Shown piece by piece: positions 1 through 5,076 of a stretch of DNA of 6,057 bases; the stretch's first letter is position 1; the number at the start of each line of letters is the position of its first letter. Source of the DNA: Actinomycetota bacterium (lineage in GTDB: Bacteria; Actinomycetota; Actinomycetes; S36-B12; UBA5976). The stretch is taken from contig WLGZ01000058.1 of assembly GCA_009702945.1 (NCBI GenBank), forward strand, positions 1-6,057, read 5' to 3'. Below the pieces are notes generated by a model. It did no database searches. It was not told the origin of the DNA and worked only from the letters and a program-made list of their open reading frames with translations. Made by a program: the position numbers and the translations under genes.

Positions 1-139
1 AGTGGCAGAAATCAAAGCAGCACTGAGTAGAGCTGAAGACGGAACTGATGAAGTGGACCAAGCACGATTGCTAACTGATCTGCTATCGCTGGAAAGCTAT
101 CGCCGAGATATGCGCAACTTTGCAGTTGGTGACATTTAG
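1..139 (+). CDS. dnaG: DNA primase DnaG, C-terminal end (partial)
   Basis: The first 139 bases hold the last 45 codons of a gene that begins before the window; the reading frame is open from base 2 and ends at TAG 137-139. The tail is helical and charged, with a segment reading LLTDLLSLESYRRDMRN close to the end. From memory, actinobacterial DnaG primases end in a similar way, with a leucine-rich stretch, then a Leu/Glu segment and a double arginine, forming part of the C-terminal helicase-binding region. DnaG synthesises RNA primers for replication. The assignment also rests on context, because in Actinobacteria dnaG is often followed by a small conserved protein and tRNA-Asn, exactly as here. 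No catalytic (TOPRIM) part is visible, so the call depends on the tail and on synteny. Confidence 0.72.
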   Translation, partial: VAEIKAALSRAEDGTDEVDQARLLTDLLSLESYRRDMRNFAVGDI

Positions 140-633
140 TGGGTTGGTTAAAGCAAGCACCAGCTATGCCACCTGAGTTAGCACAAGCGATTAGTTCACA
201 TGGTCGCTTGCTGGACTGGGCAAGTCATTCTGATGGCACGATTGCAATTACCAAAAACTCATTGGTAGACATTTCGGGCGATGTAACAACCTTTACGCCA
301 TGGACAGATTCGCTTCAGGCTAAATGGGAACCACCTCAGTTAACTGTGATATTTCAAGGGCAGTCGGATGCAAAACCTAGCGCCCGATCCTGGACTTTGG
401 ATGCCGAAAGTCAATTGCCACGGGCAGTTCGCGACCGGGTTACCTCAGCTGTTGTGGTGGATCGGGTTTTTGAATTACCCAATGCCGGCAAGGTCAGATT
501 CGTGGCACGCAAGGACGAAAACCGTACTTACTGGAGTGCGATTTCAGATGATCTGGCGGCCAGTCAATCTGAAATCGGCCAAGAAGAAATCGCAAAGGCC
601 TTGGTAGAACTTCGGTCATCGTTCGGAATCTAG
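139..633 (+). CDS. Conserved actinobacterial protein of unknown function downstream of dnaG
   Basis: This is a 164-residue soluble protein with no signal peptide and no membrane segment. The GTG start at 139 shares one base with the dnaG stop (TAGTG), which suggests translational coupling. ATG 166 (MPPELAQ) is an alternative start, and neither has a strong Shine-Dalgarno. I recognise the pattern of a family found next to dnaG in many Actinobacteria: an N-terminal HGRLLDWA segment near residue 21, a DGTIAITKNSLVD strand pair, a PWTD...AKWEPPQLTV motif around residues 54-70, then LPRAVRDRVTSAVVVD near residue 93, followed by a strand (KVRFVARKD) and a tryptophan. The repeated short strands suggest a beta-sandwich or PH-like fold, but that is inference. 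No catalytic motif is visible and no function is assigned. Its position suggests cotranscription with dnaG. Confidence 0.85.
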   Translation: MGWLKQAPAMPPELAQAISSHGRLLDWASHSDGTIAITKNSLVDISGDVTTFTPWTDSLQAKWEPPQLTVIFQGQSDAKPSARSWTLDAESQLPRAVRDRVTSAVVVDRVFELPNAGKVRFVARKDENRTYWSAISDDLAASQSEIGQEEIAKALVELRSSFGI

Positions 634-637
634 GGCG

Positions 638-668
638 TTTCGCCACAGCCACTGCATTTTGTTAAGAT
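638..668 (+). promoter_or_regulatory. Candidate promoter of the tRNA-Asn gene
   Basis: A TAAGAT hexamer at 663-668 fits the actinobacterial -10 pattern TAnnnT and lies 11 bases before the first base of the mature tRNA, leaving a leader of only a few bases. A weak -35 candidate (TTCGCC, 639-644) lies 18 bases upstream. No terminator is seen between the upstream gene (stop at 633) and the tRNA, so read-through from dnaG could also contribute. Confidence 0.45.
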
Positions 669-679
669 TGTCTAGTTAA

Positions 680-752
680 TCCCCTGTAGCTCAATTGGCA
701 GAGCACTCGACTGTTAATCGAGTGGTTATTGGTTCGAGTCCAATCGGGGGAG
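680..752 (+). tRNA. tRNA-Asn (anticodon GUU)
   Basis: A full cloverleaf can be drawn by hand. The acceptor stem TCCCCTG (680-686) pairs with CGGGGGA (745-751) with one T-G wobble, and the discriminator is G752. The D arm GCTC/GAGC is at 689-692 and 701-704. The anticodon stem CTCGA/TCGAG (706-710, 718-722) encloses loop CTGTTAA with anticodon GTT at 713-715. The variable loop is TGGTT. The T arm ATTGG/CCAAT (728-732, 740-744) has loop TTCGAGT. The 3' CCA is not encoded and must be added after transcription. GUU reads AAC and AAU, so the tRNA carries asparagine, or is first charged with aspartate in organisms that use transamidation. Confidence 0.97.
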
Positions 753-757
753 CGCAT

Positions 758-788
758 AAAAAAGCCGACCGTTACGGGTCGGCTTTTT
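758..788. terminator. Bidirectional intrinsic terminator
   Basis: A seven-base GC-rich stem, GCCGACC (764-770) with GGTCGGC (777-783), closes a six-base loop. It is flanked by an A run (758-763) on the left and a T run (784-788) on the right, so it gives a hairpin plus U tract whichever strand is transcribed. It sits between the tRNA-Asn (+) and the end of the PLD gene (-) and probably ends both transcripts. Confidence 0.9.
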
Positions 789-807
789 CGTTATAGAACT
801 TAAGTTA

Positions 808-3294
808 TTACCAGCTAGCTTCAGCTCGCCACATTCCACTTGGGCCAGATCTGCGAAGAATGGCAGCCTTCATTTCATTAAAGTTCACCACGTATTGCGC
901 GTAGATTTCCGGACTAGTTGTGAAAGTCAAAATCTCATCGTTCCACTTTTGGCCAGGCGAAGTTATGTTCGGAGTTCCCGAGATTACAACTTGTTGACGC
1001 AGTTGCTTGCCAGGTTTTCCATACATGCCATCAATGGCTATGTACTTTTGGTGTGAATACCATCGCGATCCTGAAGCATCGGCAACATTCTCAAGCTTTG
1101 CTCGGTTGTCAGCCTTATCAAATGCTGTGATCTTAAGTGGTGTTGAAACACACATACTCAAAGAGCCACCAGTTGATTTGTTTTTGGCATTAAACCAGCA
1201 GTAGCCACCAGGTTTGTTGATTGTTGGAATGGCGCCTTGTAGTGAACCATTTTTACAAACCTTGGCGGTGACCATTCGATTTTTACCTGCGTCGAACACC
1301 AGCGCTGGAGCAGTTAGTTTTTGGACTTTCCCCTTTTTGGTCGGGAAAGTTGAAAGACAGTCAGCTGCGCCCCAAGCACTTGGTTTATCACCATTAGGTA
1401 TGAAGTCATACTTTCCAGTTCGGGTATTTAGCGCCTTGATGCGCTGATCCATGTCGGTGTAAATGATTTGCACATTACAGCCGCCATTATTGGCACGGGA
1501 TGCGAAAGCCTTCTTCCAAAGTTCCATCGCTGGTGCATTACGAGTGAATACGAACATGTTGACGTAGATCTGAGTACGCATGGTCTTCTTGCCAACTTTG
1601 TAAACGCATTTAATGTCGCGCAACATAGTCAAAACGTCATCTGAACCAGTTTTTGGATAAACGTAATAAGTCGTAGTTTTGCTGTCAGTCTTCAGCTGAC
1701 GGTAGGCAGTTGCTTTACCGGCGCCTCGAGCAGCATTAGCTAAGTCCGCGTAGTACTGATTCATTGAGGCAAAAAGAGTTTTATCGTTAACTACGACAGA
1801 GGCATTGTTGAATCCAACTTTTGCCTGTTCGTAAGTTGGGTTAACTGAAGAAATACCAACGACATTCTTAGCTGATCCGGCGCGAGTGATCATAAAGAAT
1901 TTGGAGTGCAGCGCTGGATACTCGCCTTCACTTTCGTCTGGGAAAACTATGCCAGCGGGAGCTGGGGGAGTTAAACAGCCAGAGTCACATGAACCTAACC
2001 AGCTACCAGCATTCTCTGAAGCGTTTGCAGTGGCATCAGTGATGTTGCTGCCTAGAACAGCGCGAAGGGTATTAACAGCGGTAAACGAGGAAGATGAAGA
2101 TTTGGTTGCATGGCTATTAACCAGAACTCGAACATTAACACCGTTGCGGTGAGCCTGGATTAAGTGGTTCACCATGTTGTCGTCGGTGAATGAGAACCAG
2201 GACATCGCGATCGTTGATCCAACTGGCGCACAGTCAATCATGTTGTTAATGCGGTTTGTAATTGCGAACCGTGAGTTGGAAAGCTTTCCATCACGTGAGG
2301 TTCCCGCAAGTGGGTTATTGAAAATAGTTTCAGTTTTTGGAACCCAGCCACCACAGTCGCGCGGTTCACTGACGTTAACGGTGATGGTTGCTCCGGCAGC
2401 GCCAGCAATAACTCCGCTGTATTGGTCTAAGGCAACCGAGGTTTGACCGTATTCATCAGTTGCAGTTACTGCGAACGTTGCTTTAACGGAGTTATCGGCA
2501 GGAGTTTGGAAGCCACCAGCCGGTGTAAAGGTTGCAGTCGTGGCATCCGCCATTACTGCAGAACCATTTGCTGCGGCTACCGCTGTAACGCTGTATGAAA
2601 GCGTGCCGTAACCACCTTGGCAGCCACCAGATCGAAGCGCTTCGTAAGCAAGTGGAACGTTAAGCGCAGTGTTGATCGAAGTTGATGTGGTGAAAATCTG
2701 ACAAGTCGGCGGTGCAACTGGTTTTACCGTTGCACTAAAGTCAATATTTGTTTTACCCGTATAGGTAAATGTTGGATCACTAGCTTCAACATAAATCTGA
2801 GACGCTTCCACTACGACACTTGCCAACGCAGATTCTGCTATTCCAGTAAGGGTCAATGTGTTGCCAGCAATTGAGGCTGTGACTCCAGCTGGTGACGATG
2901 TAATTGCAAAAGATACAACCGGAGCTGTGGTTGAGAGAGATGGAGTTCCGGATGGCCCAACTGGGGGAGTAGCAGTATTTAGCAAACGACCAATTACAGT
3001 TGTTAAATCGTTGCCAGTTGGCACATTTACTTGGCAAGATATTTCTCGAGTAATTGAAGCTCCGACAAGTAATTTAACTTCAGAAATGTCGGAACAAATT
3101 GGGCCAAACTCGCTTCCAGTCACTGGAGTAACTGTCGATGGCTGAATGCGCGCATCAATTGCCGGACCAGCCTTGATGGCCGACTTAGCCACGGCAGGGG
3201 ATTGTCCGGTTTCAGCCACCATTGTCGCCAACAAACTGGCAGCCACAAGACCTGTGACTAGGCGTCGCTTTCCACTAAACATTGCACTCCGCAT
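808..3294 (-). CDS. Secreted phospholipase D-like protein with N-terminal Ig-like region
   Basis: This is an 828-residue exported protein. Residues 1-36 form a signal peptide: basic KRR, a hydrophobic core and a likely cut at AVA|KS. Residues about 50-310 are Thr/Ser/Val/Ala-rich with alternating strands, like bacterial Ig- or cadherin-like modules. Residues about 335-520 form a first PLD domain and 565-815 a second. The second carries a complete HxKx4D motif (H748, K750, D755) followed by GTPN (773-776). The first has H463 and K465, but Thr470 replaces the motif aspartate, followed by SVN at 483-485. The two domains probably form one active site cleaving or transferring phosphodiesters (phospholipid or nucleic acid). 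The 14 cysteines suit disulfides outside the cell. No sortase motif or C-terminal anchor is visible. The start at 3294 has GGTGGGG eight bases upstream; Met5 (3282) is an alternative. Substrate and exact function are unknown. Confidence 0.85.
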   Translation of the reverse strand: MRSAMFSGKRRLVTGLVAASLLATMVAETGQSPAVAKSAIKAGPAIDARIQPSTVTPVTGSEFGPICSDISEVKLLVGASITREISCQVNVPTGNDLTTVIGRLLNTATPPVGPSGTPSLSTTAPVVSFAITSSPAGVTASIAGNTLTLTGIAESALASVVVEASQIYVEASDPTFTYTGKTNIDFSATVKPVAPPTCQIFTTSTSINTALNVPLAYEALRSGGCQGGYGTLSYSVTAVAAANGSAVMADATTATFTPAGGFQTPADNSVKATFAVTATDEYGQTSVALDQYSGVIAGAAGATITVNVSEPRDCGGWVPKTETIFNNPLAGTSRDGKLSNSRFAITNRINNMIDCAPVGSTIAMSWFSFTDDNMVNHLIQAHRNGVNVRVLVNSHATKSSSSSFTAVNTLRAVLGSNITDATANASENAGSWLGSCDSGCLTPPAPAGIVFPDESEGEYPALHSKFFMITRAGSAKNVVGISSVNPTYEQAKVGFNNASVVVNDKTLFASMNQYYADLANAARGAGKATAYRQLKTDSKTTTYYVYPKTGSDDVLTMLRDIKCVYKVGKKTMRTQIYVNMFVFTRNAPAMELWKKAFASRANNGGCNVQIIYTDMDQRIKALNTRTGKYDFIPNGDKPSAWGAADCLSTFPTKKGKVQKLTAPALVFDAGKNRMVTAKVCKNGSLQGAIPTINKPGGYCWFNAKNKSTGGSLSMCVSTPLKITAFDKADNRAKLENVADASGSRWYSHQKYIAIDGMYGKPGKQLRQQVVISGTPNITSPGQKWNDEILTFTTSPEIYAQYVVNFNEMKAAILRRSGPSGMWRAEASW

Positions 3295-3302
3295 TGATAA
3301 AT

Positions 3303-3309
3303 CCCCACC
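3303..3309 (-). promoter_or_regulatory. Ribosome binding site of the PLD-like gene
   Basis: The minus strand reads GGTGGGG, eight bases before ATG 3294. It is purine-rich with partial Shine-Dalgarno complementarity. It favours the upstream ATG over the ATG at 3282, whose only SD-like match (GGAG) is four bases away, which is too close. Confidence 0.5.
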
Positions 3310-3322
3310 AAATAACTCTTTA

Positions 3323-3350
3323 ATCGTAACCGAGAACTTTCAGTGTCCAA
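3323..3350 (-). promoter_or_regulatory. Candidate promoter of the PLD-like gene
   Basis: On the minus strand a TACGAT -10 hexamer (3328-3323, TAnnnT) lies 16 bases downstream of TTGGAC (3350-3345), a poor but recognisable -35. The predicted start of transcription near 3316 leaves a short leader of about 20 bases that contains the ribosome binding site. Unlike the divergent lysozyme, this gene would therefore have a leadered mRNA. Confidence 0.45.
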
Positions 3351-3360
3351 GCCCTTGAAG

Positions 3361-3400
3361 GTTGATTTAGAACGATTTGGATGAATCTTGGGTGAATCTA
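3361..3400. repeat. Short phased direct repeats in the PLD/lysozyme intergenic region
   Basis: Two adjacent 11-base units, GGATGAATCTT (3379-3389) and GGGTGAATCTA (3390-3400), match at 9 of 11 positions and share TGAATCT. Just upstream, GATTTAG (3364-3370) and GATTTGG (3374-3380) repeat with a period of 10. Spacing of about one helical turn is what tandem binding sites for a regulator would show. They lie about 40-75 bases upstream of the lysozyme -10 and close to the upstream edge of the PLD promoter. The units are short and could be chance. Confidence 0.3.
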
Positions 3401-3436
3401 TTGGAACGGCAGGATTTGTGGCGCGAAATCGCAACA

Positions 3437-3442
3437 TATGAT
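3437..3442 (+). promoter_or_regulatory. -10 element of the lysozyme gene, predicted leaderless transcript
   Basis: TATGAT is one base from the consensus TATAAT and ends six bases before ATG 3449. Transcription would then start at or next to the A of the start codon, giving a leaderless mRNA. No Shine-Dalgarno stands before this ATG (the intervening bases are GGTCAA), as expected for leaderless translation. A -35 is not convincing; TTTGTG at 3415-3420, with a 16-base spacer, is the best candidate. Confidence 0.6.
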
Positions 3443-3448
3443 GGTCAA

Positions 3449-4318
3449 ATGCGTCGAATTGCTATTGCCATTGCAGGCCTATTAGCTATTGGCGCTATTT
3501 CAAATGCCCCTGCCGGTGCAAGTGTTCCGACCGCCAGTGAGCCTGTTGCTTATAAGTACCGCTCTTGCAGTTATCCAAAAGGTAAGCCTGGTGAATACAA
3601 GCCCAATGCCGCATCTTGGAAAGCTCAGGGTTTTGCCGATGTTGTAAAGGGCATAGACATTTCAGTCTGGCAGCACCCGGATAACCAACCGATTGATTTT
3701 GCTGCTCTTAAATCTGAATACGAAGTCTCATTCGTAGTGATCAAGGCATCTGATGGTGGCACTCGGGGCAATGACAATGCCAAGAAATGGTTCCCAATCG
3801 ATAGTGCCGCCGCTCGCGCTGAAGGCTTAGTTGTTGGTGCCTATCACTATGCCCAACCAGGCAACATGGATTCCAACACAATTACCGATGCAAAGCTGCA
3901 AGCCAAGCGCGCAGTTGAGCAAGCTGAAGGTGCAAAAGTGGGCGACCTGCCACTTAGTTTGGATGTTGAAGAACTTCCTTGTGGCTGGACCATTCAAAGA
4001 TTGGCTAAGTGGACCAGTGCTTTCTTAATAGAAGCTGAAGCCCTCACAGGTCGTACCCCGATTATTTACACCAATGGCACATTCATCGCCAGGTTGCAAG
4101 ATGCGGGCGCAACAGATTTGTCTCGTTATCCACTTTGGCTCGCCAAATGGGGACCAAAGCTCGGTACCGATCCAAAAGAAATGCGGATCTGGAATAACGA
4201 TTGGTTAATTTGGCAATTCACAGCTGATGGAAAAGTAAGCGCGGTGCCATCGAGCACTACTGACTTAAACGTATTCAAAGGAACTCCAGAAGAGTTCCAA
4301 GAATTTGTTAACCGTTAA
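3449..4318 (+). CDS. Secreted GH25 family lysozyme (muramidase)
   Basis: This is a 289-residue protein that begins with a signal peptide (MRRIAIAIAGLLAIGAISNA, likely cut AGA|SV after residue 24). A linker with Cys40 comes before a GH25 domain spanning about residues 65-288. Family landmarks appear in order: GIDISVWQ (68-75, Asp70), FVVIKASDGG (95-104), GAYHYAQP (130-137), LDVEEL with the catalytic DxE pair Asp172/Glu174, PIIYTN (204-209), PLWLAKWG (228-235), IWQFT (254-258) and TDLNVF (271-276). GH25 enzymes cleave the beta-1,4 bond between N-acetylmuramic acid and N-acetylglucosamine in peptidoglycan. The frame is open upstream to a TTG at 3377, but ATG 3449 is preferred because the signal peptide starts there and a -10 box lies directly in front. 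Roles could include wall remodelling, lysis of other bacteria or a prophage remnant; no phage genes are near. Confidence 0.92.
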   Translation: MRRIAIAIAGLLAIGAISNAPAGASVPTASEPVAYKYRSCSYPKGKPGEYKPNAASWKAQGFADVVKGIDISVWQHPDNQPIDFAALKSEYEVSFVVIKASDGGTRGNDNAKKWFPIDSAAARAEGLVVGAYHYAQPGNMDSNTITDAKLQAKRAVEQAEGAKVGDLPLSLDVEELPCGWTIQRLAKWTSAFLIEAEALTGRTPIIYTNGTFIARLQDAGATDLSRYPLWLAKWGPKLGTDPKEMRIWNNDWLIWQFTADGKVSAVPSSTTDLNVFKGTPEEFQEFVNR

Positions 4319-5013
4319 GCAAACGCTGCTTCAAGTGCAACTTCAACCATTGCCTTAAATCCAGTTTCCCGTTCTTCTGAAGAAGTTTTCTCATGCGTCC
4401 GAATCATGTCGCTGACGGTACAAATTGCAAGAGCGCGACGACCGTACTTTGCAGCAATTGTGTAGAGGCCGCTGGCTTCCATCTCAACACCAAGTACGCC
4501 ATGAGCCTCAAGAACATCTAGCGCATTGCTGTCGTCATAGAACAAATCCATGGAAGCAATGCCACCGACGTGATAAGTCACACCGTGAGCAGCAGCAGCA
4601 TCTACGGCAGCCTTCAACAAGTCATAGTTTGCAATCGGTGCGAAATCTAAACCACCAGTAGCGCGGCGATTAGTTCCAGAGTCAGTTGATGCGGCCATGC
4701 CGATGATTACATCGCGCAGCTGAGTCTTTCCCAATCCACCACAGGTACCGATTCGTATTGCTGTCTGCACATCAAAATCTTTGAACAACTCTGTGACATA
4801 AATCGAAATCGATGGGATGCCCATGCCAGTACCTTGAACTGAAACGCGGTTGCCTTTGTAAGTGCCGGTGTAGCCGAACATGTTGCGCACTGAGTTGTAT
4901 TGGACTGCGCCTTCAAGCATGTTTTCCGCAACCCACTTGGCCCGCAAGGGATCTCCGGGCAGCAGGATAGTTTCAGCAATGTCGCCTTTATTGGCACCAA
5001 TATGTACAGTCAT
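4315..5013 (-). CDS. deoD: Purine nucleoside phosphorylase, DeoD type
   Basis: This is a 232-residue cytosolic enzyme, close to the roughly 239 residues of E. coli DeoD, and similar along its whole length when compared from memory. It catalyses phosphorolysis of purine (deoxy)ribonucleosides to free base and (deoxy)ribose 1-phosphate in purine salvage. Visible landmarks are His4, LPGDPLRAK with Gly20 and Arg24, NSVRNMFGYTGTYKG (Arg43), GMGIPS, RIGTCGG with Arg87 and Thr90 in the phosphate site (Ser90 in E. coli), VEMEA (176-180) for ribose binding, and SDMIRTHE with catalytic Asp202; Arg215 matches the assisting arginine. These mark the hexameric class, which accepts adenosine as well as inosine and guanosine. 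ATG 5013 is chosen over GTG 5061 because homology starts there and a -10 box lies seven bases upstream. The gene converges on the lysozyme, with overlapping stops. Confidence 0.95.
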   Translation of the reverse strand: MTVHIGANKGDIAETILLPGDPLRAKWVAENMLEGAVQYNSVRNMFGYTGTYKGNRVSVQGTGMGIPSISIYVTELFKDFDVQTAIRIGTCGGLGKTQLRDVIIGMAASTDSGTNRRATGGLDFAPIANYDLLKAAVDAAAAHGVTYHVGGIASMDLFYDDSNALDVLEAHGVLGVEMEASGLYTIAAKYGRRALAICTVSDMIRTHEKTSSEERETGFKAMVEVALEAAFA

Positions 5014-5020
5014 AGCCACT

Positions 5021-5026
5021 AATGTA
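5021..5026 (-). promoter_or_regulatory. -10 element of deoD, predicted leaderless transcript
   Basis: The minus strand reads TACATT (TAnnnT), seven bases before ATG 5013, placing the transcription start at or beside the start codon. The sequence between (AGTGGCT) has no convincing Shine-Dalgarno. I see no good -35 at the usual spacing. The box argues that the 16-codon upstream extension to GTG 5061 is not translated. Confidence 0.45.
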
Positions 5027-5040
5027 CTGGGCTGTTCTAT

Positions 5041-5046
5041 TAAAGT
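5041..5046 (+). promoter_or_regulatory. Candidate -10 element of the amidohydrolase gene
   Basis: TAAAGT matches TAnnnT and would start transcription near 5053, leaving a leader of about 24 bases with a good ribosome binding site. No convincing -35 is visible upstream. The element lies inside the 63-bp divergent region shared with deoD. Confidence 0.3.
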
Positions 5047-5065
5047 TGCGATTAGTCCCACAATC

Positions 5066-5070
5066 AGGAG
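5066..5070 (+). promoter_or_regulatory. Ribosome binding site that sets the GTG start of the amidohydrolase
   Basis: AGGAG lies six bases before GTG 5077, a canonical Shine-Dalgarno and spacing. It decides the start, since the next in-frame ATG comes more than 100 codons later, inside the domain. Confidence 0.8.
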
Positions 5071-5076
5071 AACTCA

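Noticed and set aside
680..807. tRNA-Asn 3' end as an integration (att) site for a mobile element
   Set aside because: tRNA genes often host integrases, but no integrase, direct repeat of the tRNA 3' end or phage gene appears nearby. The GH25 gene alone is not enough to call a prophage remnant.
2786..3145. Overlapping open frames of 83 and 95 codons on the two strands inside the PLD gene
   Set aside because: They are frame shadows in a low-complexity Thr/Ser/Val-rich coding region, with no start signals or recognisable motifs.
3377..3448. 24-codon N-terminal extension of the lysozyme from TTG 3377
   Set aside because: It is acidic and polar, precedes a complete signal peptide, has no SD, and contains the likely -10 box of the gene.
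5014..5061. 16-codon N-terminal extension of deoD from GTG 5061
   Set aside because: DeoD homology begins at ATG 5013, and a -10 box lies inside the extension.
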